A DNA stretch of 64,000 bases, taken from NCBI GenBank assembly GCA_023974075.1, contig CM043799.1:5690928-5754927 (forward strand), written 5' to 3'. The notes under the pieces are model-generated. The model had not been told where the DNA came from and searched no databases. It saw only the letters and a program-made list of their open reading frames with translations. Origin of the DNA: Chaenocephalus aceratus (lineage: Eukaryota; Chordata; Actinopteri; Perciformes; Channichthyidae). Of the stretch, positions 32,456-43,995 are shown piece after piece. Each line of letters opens with the position of its first letter. Within the stretch, counting starts at the first letter, position 1. A program made the position numbers and the translations under genes.

Positions 32456-34198
32456 CGGCATTGTAATACACGGTTCGGCTGCATTAAATATTGCATATCT
32501 GCCGTAGTTCTCTATTTATAGAGCCCTGATGAGAAGACTTCTAGACAAACATGAGGAACTGAAAACGTGACGTGGATCATAAATATATCAGCAATTAAAC
32601 AACATCTTACATTTCTTTTCACACAATACGTCTCCTTGCAGTATCAACACTAATTCGGCTGACTTTTATATTTGATCCAATTGGTAGATAGGCTGTATTT
32701 ACACCATAAAGGTGCACAGCTGATATAAAGGGACACCTAGTGGTTAAAGCATGTTATTGAAATGTATTATTTTTATTATTAGATATTAATAGGATCCCTA
32801 TAAAGTATATTCATTACTCGTTATTCTCTACTAATAGATAATTAAAGACTGTATATAATGACTATTTTGCACATCCCTTTCAAGATTTCAAGATTTTCTA
32901 AGGTTTATTGACATATCATATTCACAAACGGTGTAGTTATGCATTGAATGAAAAACTTGGGTCGCAGGTTCCTCAATAGTGCATTACAAGACATCTATCA
33001 ATATTTGTGCATACCTCCAGCAATGTTTACTATGTTGAAGCACTTATTTTAACTGATATTATACATATGTATTATACTCTTATAAGATGTATGTAGATAT
33101 TTCATCTCCGGACTTGTCAGGTATTGAACAATCAATAAATAAAGAACACAGAATTGTTAAATATAAAACACAGAATTTGTGTGATTATACTAAATGATTT
33201 ACAAATAAACACCACTGCATATTTACAACTGTTACACATGCTGATGTAACGCAAATGTTTCCAACTTGGGATGTACACAGTTTAATACTGGCAACTTCTT
33301 ATTATGGGAAATATGAAAACGTCTTTTAAAACTACAACTCCCAGTAGAGACGTGCCATAGATAGAGAACATGTTGCGAAGCACAATAGCCAGCATGTGTA
33401 GTTCTGGGGACGGGGTGGGGGAGGGGGGGACACGGTGGACCCGTTCAAATCCAGTTTTGGACAGTCTGCCGTGGTTCCATCCCATTTCAAGTGCTGTTCG
33501 ACGCTCGGCGTAACCCTCGGAGCACACTCTCCAATCACAGCTAGCTTGAGGACTATCACGGGGTTTGTCAAGCGAAGCGGAGAGAATACTTACTTCCGGG
33601 TGTAAATATCTCTAAAGCAAATGAGCTGCTCCGACCCTCGGTCCTGACGGACTCCAACTTGTGTTTATTAATCAAACAAATAAATAAACTCAAGGATAAT
33701 TATGTGTTATTGTTGAGTAAATGGAGAATTGCACAGGGGAAAATAACGTAGGCTATCTATGCCACAATTTTAGATGCGGATTTTGTTAAACTAATACGTT
33801 TGCGCTGTGGACCAACACATTGACGGGGAAGGGGGTAGCAATAAAGATAACACCATTAAACAGTTACACAACATAACAGAAATAATATCGATAGCAGCGT
33901 CCCTAGCAACAAGTAACAAGTAGTTAATAATAATAAAAGACATTAAGAAAAAGGCATTTTAAACAGTCATTAAAAAGCAACACAATCTACCTGCATTGCA
34001 TTACTCTAAACGTGTAATAACGTGCTTTAACCAGTAGGTGGTTTGGGTTAAAAACATAAAGCTGTCAAGTTTACAGTGTTAACAAAATAAAATATACTGC
34101 TGTTTCTGGTTTAGTTTATGACGGATATATTTAGTTATTGTTTTGATATTTGTAACACAAAAGCGATGGAAAAAACCCACAGCAACACAGAAAAGATG

Positions 34199-34860
34199 GT
34201 CTTAACATGACCCAGCGGTCTAGAAGTTAATAAAAAACAATAATATCAAAACTAAATATTACTACTAACTTTATTGTGAAATTCAAACTGAACAGTAAAA
34301 GAATAGTTTCTGGTCTATTCTGAGCCCGATCTCTGTAGATAAATAAAAATAAAGAACTACGACAGATGTGTAATATATTTAATGCCGCCGAACCATTTAC
34401 TACAATGCATTCATGTGATGACTTTCAAAGAGTAAAGCAAGCACTGCTGAATAAAGTATGATTTTATCTTTTACGAAACGTTTTTTTTTCATATGGAATG
34501 CAGTTGGAGGTCAACCAATCACAGAGCTTGAGAACTAATCACGGGGTTTGTCAAACAGAGCACATGGTGTAGTCCTAAACGATAGCTGGGGATTCTGGGT
34601 AGTGTAGTGTCTTCTGCCATCCTTCACTCCGAAAAAATATTTGTTTCTCCGAATCAAAGGGGAAAAATACAAAAGCATTGCACACAATTTAAACCAATCA
34701 ATGTTGTGTAATTAACAAGGATAATCTGTTGTTTTTTAGTCGATGAGTAGTGCAGATATCACTGTAAAATCAATCGACAGTAAGGGGAATACTTACTTCC
34801 GGGTGTACAATTCTCCGTTATCCAATGGGAATGGATGCTCACATTGCCTTTAAGGGCAGC
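34199..34860 (+). repeat. Unit B single copy of the 0.88 kb unit end with repeat R
   Basis: The uninterrupted GATGGTCTTAACATGACCC at 34195-34213 is the empty site for the 3.2 kb insertion of unit A. Repeat R motifs (ACTACA-CCCAG, ETS-like CTTCCGGG) follow. Confidence 0.85.
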
Positions 34861-35935
34861 CGACACAAACGAATGCTGTGCTTCCATGAGCGTCAAATCC
34901 TGCTGCAGATGGGAATACATTGCAATCAGTTGAAAGCTATTTGCGTCCCTTTATGAAGCTGAAGGAGCCTAGAAGCGTCACAACTGCACGCCACGGGACC
35001 CTGACCAAACGTCGCTCCTGGACGATTATGGAGTGAGAGTGTGTTGGCAGATGGCGTACATCTCTAATTTAACAAGGATTTTACACCAACCCTTATAATG
35101 CTGTTACACTCGGTCACCAATCCCCGTGGGGAGGACCCGGGTTCGAAATGAAGCCTGGGACCATTCACCGTGTTATACCCTCGGACTCCCCCATTCAACT
35201 CTCGTCTATAGAGAACCGCAGTGACGTGTCCTAAAACCCGGATGTAAACTTCTTCCGGTTCCTTCGTCAAAAACGCAATGCAATTTCTCCATAGGATTTT
35301 GGAAAATAGCTCGAAATAAGGTCTGTGGTTGACACACATTTAAGAGAGGGATCACGTTTTGTTCAGCCGGATAATCTCCACATGTCACCCCTTCTTTTAT
35401 AATTTTTGAATCATAAATCTAGTCACCAAAAGCGAAATGCTAACGTTATGCTATAAACGAACTACAAGCCAGTACAGCAGCAGGGTCGCACGACTTCAAC
35501 ATCACGCCAACTTAAGATCGTTTCAACTGACTTGCACTGAAACTGTACTTTGAACACTTTAAATATATTAACATTTTAAACTGTATACCCCGGTTATCTA
35601 GGCCCTTTTTGTTTTGTTTTATGTATACCACGTTTATCTAGGCCCTTTTTGTTTTGTTTTATGTATACATGTCACACTGTGGGAAACGATATTTCTGGAT
35701 GTATAACACATGTAGAATTTTTTTACAAATAAAGCTGACTTTGACTTCCGCGTGCTTGCATATTTTAACAAAACTTTTCATTTTAGCCACACTGAATTTA
35801 ACTAGAAGTCATGGCTGTGTCAATTACCAGTCTGATATCGTTTTACAAAGATGACAAGAAGATTGGAGATAGAGGAGAGAACCACTACAACTCAGGACAC
35901 GTAAAACAGTGCAGCCTAGATGAAGGTATGCTTAC

Positions 35936-36595
35936 CTCCAGCAGCCCAGCGTCTGTTAAAATGCAAATGAGCTGAGAGGGGCTGGGAGACTTTCCTTGTC
36001 TTTTCAACCAATCGTACTTCACTGACTTAGCAATGGCTGCAACATCCTTTCCGTGTATTTCCTTAATTCTGGGCATGTTCTCTGATTTAACATCAAAAGC
36101 AGCCTCTAGGCTAAGCAAATGACAACTCGCCGCACATTTAGAAACCCTATCAATCAACGCTTTGAGCTCAATGGAGCCTCGCTCGGTGCCAACTGATTTT
36201 TCATTCTTTCGCTCATTATATCCTCTTTTCTCTGCAATAGCCATCCAAGCTTTAACACATTATTTCATGTATCCTATGTCCCAGGAGGAATTCGGATAAT
36301 TTTCAACAAGTTTAAATGCCTGCCACAACACGCCCATGTCAAAAGTACCGGTTAAAGGCCAATCAAATTGAATCTTCCCTTTCTGATTATTCTGTTGTGA
36401 GTGTTCACAAAGTAACGAGGTGAACGGCATAACTTTAGACCAATCCAAGCTTCTTCCGACAATTCCAGACGGCATATTAGGGGAAAACATATGAGTGTAG
36501 TGGCTGTCTGTAATTGGATTTTTAGAAGGTGTCTTGGTGCGTGAATTTGTTTTCCTCTTACCAACTGAATCGTTTGTGGAGACAGTATTACCCAT
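35936..36595 (-). pseudogene. Endogenous retrovirus gag fragment, unit B
   Basis: Same content as the unit A fragment: matrix-like frame from 36595 (MGNTVS start), in-frame TAA at 36260-36262, then open to GLLE at about 35936, where the sequence turns into GTAAGC (donor-like). Few changes from unit A. The shared stop shows that the copies descend from one already broken sequence. Confidence 0.72.
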
Positions 36596-36596
36596 G

Positions 36597-38230
36597 TTTA
36601 ACGGTTAGTACAATAAAACAAACACTGCAATTAGACAAACAAACATGAACTCGTAACAAACATCAGCGTGACAGCAAAGCTCATCCAACTTAATTTAATC
36701 CGAATAGAGAGGTCTCAGAGGGGGTAGGGAAATATCTGTTTAATATGAGTGCCTTCTTACTCATATATACTTGTACAAGTGCTAAGAACGGAATCTGTTG
36801 AAGAGCAATAACTAATTTATTCTCAATCAACAACCACTATGCCAATTTAGTGGTGCTTTGTCCCCCCCGATCCGGAGAGCATGGACTTTTTATTTATCCA
36901 GTACCCTTTCTTCTCCAACACAATCAAATTGAACAACCCATCAGTTCATTTCAACGATGAAACACGGCGCTATGTCACATTCTCGCGTACCACCCTTCCC
37001 ATTAATGACCAATTAACCTATATTCTGATGTGTGCACCCCGGGCAGGCAGCCAGTGTCTCCAGCAAGTAAGAAACTGCGGCGCGCCAGGCGACGCACGCA
37101 CTTAGTTGTCTGCCCCAGTCTTGCCAGCAAAATAGTAGAAGACGGTCGCAGACAAAAATAAATGCTTTTAGACCGTTTTTTTTTTTTTTTTAAACAATCG
37201 GCAATGGTGAGAGGAAAAGATATGTGACACTCTGTGCTTTTCTTCCTCTTCGCCTGCGGCCCCCGGGGGTGAAATCACACACACACACTGCAGCAGCTGC
37301 AGGCAGATTCGAGGCGATGCCTGCTGTTGATTTAACCGGTTGACCGCTGAAACCTCCAGAATTCGGCGATTTGTTTCCATAGAAATCTATCACATTGCTC
37401 CTAATGCAGAAGTCCACTTTACTGATGCTCTCTTTAAGGTCTCTCCGATTATTTGCTGTGTGTAATTGTCTGGTAATTTAATTCCAAGAAACACACACAG
37501 AGGAAATCAGTCAAAATCGATATTCCTAGGTTATTATTACCCCCAAATATTCTTATTGTTTTTTACATGAGCTGTGTTTGCTCTGAAGGCACATTCCCCA
37601 GCAGCAATCACAGGGAAAATCGGCCAGGACGAAATCCCCTTAGACACCGATTCCCCAGGTTGTCATTAAAACCCCCAAATGTAAAGAGTAGAGAAACCGA
37701 AAAAATGCAGCCGCTCAGTTTCACAGGTAATTTATGATACCGTCAATCACAGATTCTGGTAGGGCAATTCACAAAATCATGTGAAACACCTGTTTGTCAA
37801 TGCATATCAATCAACATCTGTGGGTGTTCCTCACCTCTCACCTGATGCATGCTTGGGTACTGTTAAGACGAGGTACACAAATACTGGACTCAATTGCAAC
37901 GACTCACTTTTTAATGAGAAAAAATAAACAAAGTTTAAACAAAAGATCATTCTTGCGAGGACAAAATGAAGCTCTTGGTTTCTAACAAACAAAACGCTCC
38001 TCTCTGGTAACACGCTGGGTCTCTGGACATGTGACGCACACTGAAACAAGACAAACTGGCACAAGACAAAGGGAGACAAGGACTATTTAAACATGAGGGA
38101 AGTGGGAACAGGTGGAAACAATCAGGGGTGGGGCAGAAGCTGAACGATGGCGGGAAAACACACAAAGGGAGGAAGTAACAGGGCCTGAAATGAAAGACAA
38201 GAGGTAAGTACAAAATAAAACGGGAAAACG
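36597..38230 (+). other. H1 block, no recognised gene
   Basis: Matches 59160-60937 closely. It contains a T-rich run at 37175, a short CA tract near 37280 and ORFs of 60-127 codons without domains. Compared with the second copy it lacks about 132 bp near 37769 (60343-60478), flanked by CAAT. The right edge joins DIRS sequence at 38229-38231. Confidence 0.7.
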
Positions 38231-38599
38231 CGGTGTAGGGGCTGCTAACCGCCTCCCAATGACTTTCGTACCCCATGTCGCCCGCCTTCCAGGCTGCCTC
38301 GTGCCCCAGAGCCTTACCGGAGCCCCCCAAGAGGCTCCAGGGTCCGGGGGGCTGGGCCCTGAAATCCCGGGGGTGGTCGGCGGCTGCTTTCCCAGCAGCA
38401 GCTCAGTTTCTGGGCAGTCTGTACTTCTGTCCCTTGGGTGGTTTTCACCTTAACCCAGGGGTACGGACCGCAGCTCCGGCCCCTAGCCTTCAGCTGGGTC
38501 TAATTGACAGTCGTCAGCGATCCGGCAGGGGCCCTACCTCTGGGCCAAGAGTTGTCTGTCCTTCTGTCCAAGGACGCAATCAACCCAGTAAGACCCTCT

Positions 38600-38945
38600 G
38601 CTTAGCACAGGGAAGTCAGGGTGTTGCAGCATTGCCTCCACTCTCTGTCACGCTGGAGGGGCAGGGCCTATCTCCTGGTAGGCGTGCCCATGGGCGCCAT
38701 CCCATCCCGCCAGGAGACCATCACCATAGGTGCATGTCTCTCAGGGTGGGGTGCAGTGCGGCAGGGCAGGACCGTTCAGGGTCAGCGGTCTGCCCAGCAG
38801 AGTGCGCGCCAGGTCAACGTGCTAGAGCTTCGGGCCGTGCAGATTGCACTCACGCACTTTCTACCCCAACTGGGGGGCAAGCATGTCCGTGTTCCTTGGG
38901 GACAGCATGTACATTGTTGCTTAGACAACAGTCCCTTCTAGATAG
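38600..38945 (+). pseudogene. DIRS RT/RNase H remnant, copy 1
   Basis: The frame 38621-38941 contains SRWRGRAYLLVGVPMGAIPS, SGWGAVRQG and VLELRAVQIALTHFLPQLGG, the RNase H region of DIRS1-type pol. The usual catalytic Asp before SGWG is changed (the phrase reads IGACLSGWG). The LDNSPF segment keeps a late Asp, followed at once by a stop. The RT palm is missing. Non-functional. Confidence 0.75.
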
Positions 38946-39149
38946 TGGACGTTCTCACTCCACTCTGAATTTATGTGGCTGCGATTCTGCCCAACATGTT
39001 CGGGTCGACGGCGCCACAGCGGGGTGCCACAGGTCGGTGTCCCTCTTTATGAGAGGGGCTTTACGGCAGCGTCCCCCTTGCACCCCGAGGGCTCCGGCTT
39101 GGGACCTGCCCTTGCTGCCGGATGCCCTATCATCTCCTCCCTTCGAGCC

Positions 39150-39830
39150 CCTGGCCCAGGTGGGGCTTAGGTGGCTGCCCACAAAGGCAGCATTTCTGCT
39201 TGCCATAGCCTCAGGGAAGCGAGTCGGGGAGGTGCATGTCCTCTCCATAAACAATACATGCCCGAGGTGAGACTCTCAGGTGTTGCCCTTTGGGCAACAG
39301 TGGCATTCCCGCCCGGGGTCCTTCCACAAACCCACTTCAATCAGCCTGCCCAGCTGGCATGCTTTGACATTCAGGAGTACGGCACTTCGAAGTTGCTGTG
39401 CCCTGGGGGTGCCCAAAGGGCGTATATCAAGGCTACTGCCTGTATACGGCAGGAGGAGCAACTCTTGATTTTGCCCTGGCGGCACTAAAGGACGTTAGGC
39501 CCTCTAACCAGTGGCTGCCCCACTGGGTTGTCGATACCATCTCACAGGCTTACGGGGCCAGTGGCCGCCCCCTGCCATCAGGCTGAGATGCCACTCTACA
39601 AGGAGCATCTCAAAATATTGGGCTGCCCTGAGAGGGGTGCCCCTGGAGACCATCTGCGCCGCGGCGTCGTGGGCGTCTTCTGGCACATTCTCCAGTTGTC
39701 ATCAGGTCAATGTCGCCACTCCCCATTCTTTGGGCGTGGTCCTTTTGCCGAGCTCCGCTGCTTCCAGTGGTGAGCAAGGGCTTGGATTCTTCATGACATT
39801 GTTGGTATAAGTCATCCAGTGCTAAAGCAC
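39150..39830 (+). pseudogene. DIRS tyrosine recombinase remnant, copy 1
   Basis: The segment with ASGKRVGEVHVLS carries the first catalytic Arg (CGA at 39220-39222). In another frame RCHSTRSISKYW keeps the His-X2-Arg pair (39592-39603), followed by GVPLETICAAASWASSGTF. The nucleophile Tyr position reads His (SCHQVNV). At least one frameshift separates the halves. DIRS elements use this enzyme rather than an integrase, so the copy is dead. Confidence 0.75.
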
Positions 39831-40135
39831 CGCCTCTGGCGGTCAGTAGGGACGAAATAGAACGATAGTTACGGCTGTAACGACGGTTCTATGAGTCCCG
39901 GATGACCGCCAGAGTTCCCTGTCACTCAGAATTATTGTGTGCTTGTGAGAAGATTCGGGGAACAGATCCTCTGACGACACCGGCTGATATAGCCGGTGTC
40001 ACGTGGGTCACAGGTGACTTTGTTGTTATTGGTACTCGAGCTGCGCATGCGCGCGATGGACATATCCAGTGCTAAAGCACCGCCTCTGGCGGTCATCCGG
40101 GACTCATAGATCCGTAGTTACAGCCGTAACTATCG
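39808..40135. repeat. DIRS right terminus, copy 1
   Basis: Contains GTGCTAAAGCACCGCCTCTG twice (near 39820 and 40071) and AGTTACGGCTGTAAC-type palindromes. It also has the inverted counterpart of the left terminal repeat (TCACGTGGGTCACAGGTGAC near 39999). Matches 47420-47745 and 58284-58611. Confidence 0.85.
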
Positions 40136-40257
40136 ATCCCTTCACCGCACCGGACATACCTACACCATGGGTGCTCCTAATTATGGTCTGGGTTGGGGCC
40201 CGTGCACAGGAGGGAAGGGGGTTGTGGGTGTTACTGTGTGTTTAGTGAAGAAAGGAG

Positions 40258-40301
<44 letters not shown>

Positions 40302-40545
40302 GAATAATAATAATTTGGTAATTAGTCTAGCATCAACAGCAACACCCTTAGTATGAATGACAATAATGTGATAATCATAACAACATCGACAGGCTTAATA
40401 TTGACAAATGAGTGTTCGATAATAATAATACTGATAACAACCTTTGTGGTCTAAAGGGGGATTGAGAGGAGAGTCAAGGAGCATGGTAATACAAGGAAAA
40501 ACTAGAAAATGCATTTCCTGCAGAAAATGCGTGCGAATGCTGTAA
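40136..40545 (+). repeat. Block F, DIRS right flank, copy 1
   Basis: Begins ATCCCTTCACCGCACCGGAC, is non-coding and includes an AT microsatellite (40262-40293). It is repeated at 47746-48149, and its first 50 bp lie at 62132-62183, where no DIRS is present. Confidence 0.9.
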
Positions 40546-41215
40546 TTGGTACTTTCTATTTCTTAGAAGCTATTATCTGGTCTTAACATTTGTGTTCTGA
40601 CTTGGTCGCTTGATTGTTAGCAGCAGCCGCTTGGCTAACACCTTGCTGTTGAGCTTAACTATTAACTCAGGGCAGTGCTCTCGCTCCCGGTAGCATAGGG
40701 TTTGATTGCAGTAGTGCTAGATCGTTGTATTACTGCTCCTAGTACTAGACTCCTAGCACTAGGATGATATGCAGAGAACATCTTCACGGCGGGTGCTGTG
40801 TGCTCGGCATGTGCGGTTACTACTGTAACCAGGCACGGTTCTATGCGGGCTGTTCTCTTTCTTAGAAGCTAATTATCTGGTCTTAACATTGTGTTCTGAC
40901 TTGGTTGATTGATTGTTAGCAGCAGCCGCTTGGCTAACACCTTGCATGTACTGTTAAGCTTCATTATTTAACTCAGCCGGTGAGGGCAGTGCTCTCGCTC
41001 CCGGTAAACGCATGGTATGGTTGCAGTAGCGCTATATCGTTGTATTTACTGCTCCTAGTACTAGACTCCTAGCACTAGGATGATATGCAGAGAACAATCT
41101 TCACTGTGTGTGCTGTGTGCTCTGCATGTATGGCCATTAAGGAGGATTTCATCCTCCCAATATTATATTGTCTAGTGGGCAGCTGTTGGCTGACACTTTT
41201 AGGCACCGGCCACAG

Positions 41216-41640
41216 TTACTATTGTAACTAAGGTTCTAAGCCGTAAGTACTGGCCATAATTACTACTGTAACTACGGTTCCAAGCTGTGTAAGTACTGGA
41301 CATAGTTAATACTGTAACTACGGGGTTAAGCCGTAAGTACTGGCCATAGTTACTACTGTAACTACGGTTCCAAGTCGTGCAAGTACTGGCCATAGGCAAT
41401 ACCGTAACTACGGCTCTATGCTGTGTAAGTACTGGCCATAGTTACTACTGTAACTACGGTTCCAAGCCGTGCAAGTACTGGCCAGAGTTACTACTGTAAC
41501 TACGGCTCTATGCTGTGTAAGTGCTGGCCATAGTTACGACTGTAACTACGGTCTAAGCCGTGTAAGTACTGGCCATAGTTACTACTGTAACTACGGTTAG
41601 ATGCCGTGTGAGCCCTGGCCATGGTTACTGCTGTAACTAC
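41216..41640 (+). repeat. ~46 bp tandem array with AGTTAC-GTAACT palindrome, copy 2
   Basis: About nine units of ~46 bp, each reading close to GTAAGTACTGGCCATAGTTA followed by CTACTGTAACTACGGTT. Every unit contains the foldback AGTTAC-TACT-GTAACT (some mutated). The element's termini hold AGTTAC-GGCT-GTAACT. Confidence 0.88.
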
Positions 41641-41879
41641 GGCTCTGTGCTGTTCTCTTCTTTAGAAGCTAGTTATCTGGTCTCAAACATGTGTGTTATT
41701 TGACTTGATCTCGCTTGATCGTTAGCAGCAGCCGCTCGGCTAACGTCTTGCGTATACTGTTAAGCTTCTTAATTTTACCCAGCTAGGTGAAGGCAGTGCT
41801 CCCGCTCCCTCTACCGGTAATGTGGATGTAGCTACATCCCTTTTTCTGTTCGGCGAGTAGTAGCACCGCTCTACTCTTC

Positions 41880-43410
41880 CCGTTCAGCAGGTAGCCGGTG
41901 AAGGTTGTGTTTCCGCACCCGCTCCCGGTTACACTGCATCTGGCATTCGTCTCTAACTCAACCAGTGAAGGCAGTTCTCGCCCCCACTCCTGGTAGACGC
42001 CAAACTGCCTCGTTTTTCCATTAAGCAGCTAGCTGGTGAAGGCTGTGTTCCCGCACCCGCTCCCGGTTACGCTGCATCTGGCATTCGTCTCTAACTCAAC
42101 CAGTGAAGGCAGTGTTTTCGCCCCCGCTCCTGGTAGACGCCAAACTGCCTTGTTTTTCTGTTAAGCAGGTAGCTGGTGAAGGCTGTGTTCCCGCACCCGC
42201 TCCCGGTTACGCTGCATCTGGCGTTCGTCTCTAACTTAACCAGTGAAGGCAGTTCTCGCTCCCACTCCTGGTAGACGCCAAACGGCCTCGTTTTTCTGTT
42301 AAGCAGGTAGCTGGTGAAGGCTGTGTTCCCGCACCCGCTCCCGGTTACGCTGCATCTGGCATTTGTCTCTAACTCGACCAGTGAAGGCAGTGTTCTCGCC
42401 CCCGCTCCTGGTAGACGCGGAACTGCCTTGTTTCTCCGTTAAGCAGGTAGCTGGTGAAGGCTGTGTTCCCGCACCCGCTCCCGGTTACGCTGCATCTGGC
42501 ATTCGTCTTTAATTTAACCAGTGAAGGCAGTGTTCTCGCCCCCGCTCCTGGTAGACGCTAAACTGCCTTGTTTATTCCGTTAAGCAGGTAGCTGGTGAAG
42601 GCTGTGTTCCCGCACCCGCTCCCGGTTACGCTGCATCTGGCATTCGTCTTAGTTTAACCAGTGAAGGCAGTGTTCTCGCCCCCGCTCCTGGTAGATGCTA
42701 AACTGCCTGGTTTCCATTAAGCAGGTAGCTGGTGAAGGCTGTGTTCCCGCACCCGCTCCCGGTTACGCTGCATCTGGCACTCGCCTCTAGCTCAGCCAGT
42801 AAAGGCAGTGTTCTCGCCCCCGCTCCTGGTAAACTGCCTTATTTACTAATCCAGCTAGGTGAAGGCAGTGATCTCGCTCCCGCTCCCTCTGCCGGTAACG
42901 TGGGTGTAATTACATCCCTATTTCTGTTGGGCGAGTAGCGGCGCGGCTCTACTCTTTCCGTTAAGCAGGTAGCTGGTGAAGGCTGTGTACCCGCTCCCGG
43001 TTACGCTGCATCTGGCATTCGTCTCTAACTCAACCAGTGAAGGTAGTGTTCTCGCCCCCGCTCCTGGTAGACGCGGAACTGCCCTGTTTTTCCGTTAAGC
43101 AGGTAGCGGGTGAAGGCTGTGTTCCCGCACCCGCTCCCGGTTATGCTGCATCTGGCATTCGTCTCTAACTCAGCCGGCAGTGTTCTCGCCCCCGCTCCTG
43201 GTAGACGCTGAACTGCCGTGTTTATTATTCCAGCCAGGTGAAGGCAGTGCTCTCGCTCCCGCTCCCTCTGCCGGTAACGTGGGTGTAATTACATCCCTCT
43301 TTCTGTTCGGCGAGTAGCAGCAACGCTCTACTCTTTCCATTAAGCAGGTAGCTGGTGAAGGCTGTGTTCCCGCACCCGCTACCGGCTACGCTGCATCTGG
43401 CTACCTACAG
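41880..43410 (+). repeat. ~140 bp tandem array, copy 2
   Basis: About ten units near 140 bp, each built of two related halves: AGCTGGTGAAGGCTGTGTTC...CTCCCGG and AACCAGTGAAGGCAGTGTTC...CTCCTGG. Two variant blocks (near 41790 and 42850) carry the sequence GGTGTAATTACATCCC or its variant. The short ORFs in it are non-coding artefacts. Confidence 0.9.
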
Positions 43411-43411
43411 A

Positions 43412-43720
43412 ATGGTTCATTCATGTAGCGCCTGTATGGCTTCTCTTGAGCCCGAGGACGGCCACGACCGCTGCCCCTCCTGCCTCGGCCGCCTCTGGCG
43501 GTCAGTGGGGACGAAATACGTGCATCTGAGGGAGGTTCTCATGGTAAACGCCTGCATGAGCTGTAGCTGCATGCCTCGGGCGCTCAGAGTGGCTAGAATC
43601 ACTGAGGTGGAACGTCTGGCAGCAGTCAACAGACACCTCTCCTTGTCACGTCCTCCTCCAGATCAATTCGGCCGTTCCCGGCGACTTGAGGGAGCGATGG
43701 CTGTGTGCTCCCCCCAATAG
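43412..43720 (+). CDS. DIRS gag-like N-terminal ORF, copy 2
   Basis: The frame opens MVHSCSACMASLEPEDGHDR, followed by CPSCLG and a second Cys pair (CMSCSCMPRALR). Paired Cys with a D/GH phrase near the start is the usual beginning of DIRS1-type gag in fish (family knowledge). It stops after 103 codons, much shorter than a full gag, because of an early TAG. The in-frame ATG at 43355 lies in the tandem array, so 43412 is preferred. The same ORF is in copy 3 with about nine residue changes. Confidence 0.6.
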   Translation: MVHSCSACMASLEPEDGHDRCPSCLGRLWRSVGTKYVHLREVLMVNACMSCSCMPRALRVARITEVERLAAVNRHLSLSRPPPDQFGRSRRLEGAMAVCSPQ

Positions 43721-43995
43721 AAGGACTAGAAACAGGCTGTCCTCTAAAGTGGATCGGGGACACCTGTCCCGTCCCGCTGTTCACATCCTCCTGTCATGTC
43801 GTGGATCTTCCTCGTCTCCACAACAATCCTCCACCTCTGTGCACCTTTTTTATTTTTATTTATCCTTTATTTATCCAGGAATGTCCCATTGAGATACAAG
43901 ATCTCTTCTTCCAGGGAGTCCTGACCACCTGACCACCTAGCCCGCTGGCCGCTATCGCTGCTAACACACAGCTCCCAGCATTCCCGCCTGTCATC

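Larger units (their letters stand above)
29714..36596 (+). repeat. Segmental duplication unit B (6.9 kb)
   Basis: Co-linear with unit A in direct tandem: 29714-30558 matches 12784-13630, 30561-31999 matches 16411-18736, 32000-34855 matches 18737-21592, and 34855-36596 matches 27965-29713. The join at 29714 fuses the gag start of unit A to the unit start, the signature of a tandem duplication. Confidence 0.92.
38231..40135 (+). mobile_element. DIRS1-like retrotransposon copy 1 (5'-truncated)
   Basis: Corresponds to 56095-58611 of copy 3, with internal deletions matching 56115-56399 and 56764-57090. It keeps RNase H and tyrosine-recombinase remnants and the right terminus. It begins abruptly within the gag/RT interval, joined to the H1 block. 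Flanked on the right by block F. Confidence 0.88.
40546..43753 (+). mobile_element. DIRS1-like copy 2, leader and gag half
   Basis: Matches 53186-56040 of copy 3. The left terminal repeat is missing: block F abuts the leader at about 40545. It contains two nested tandem repeat arrays and a gag-like ORF, then ends at GGATCGG where the L2 begins. The right terminus lies beyond the L2 at 47420. Confidence 0.88.

Noticed and set aside
36597..37200. LTR or primer-binding site upstream of the gag start
   Set aside because: I looked for an 18-base tRNA-complementary site followed by TG...CA borders and found none; gag here seems to be a bare fragment.
37831..38330. 82- and 127-codon minus-strand ORFs in block H1
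   Set aside because: Repeated only because the block is duplicated; hydrophobic low-specificity translation with no domain or splice support.
38275..39270. 331-codon ORF taken as one protein
   Set aside because: It runs through several DIRS domains in a mostly wrong frame; the recombinase phrase is in frame only at its end.
42732..42938. Short ORFs beginning MKAVFPHPLP in the 140 bp arrays
   Set aside because: They arise from the tandem unit itself and change with unit variants; not independent genes.
41216..43410. CRISPR-like array
   Set aside because: Repeat units abut without unique spacers of constant length, and the context is a eukaryotic retrotransposon leader.
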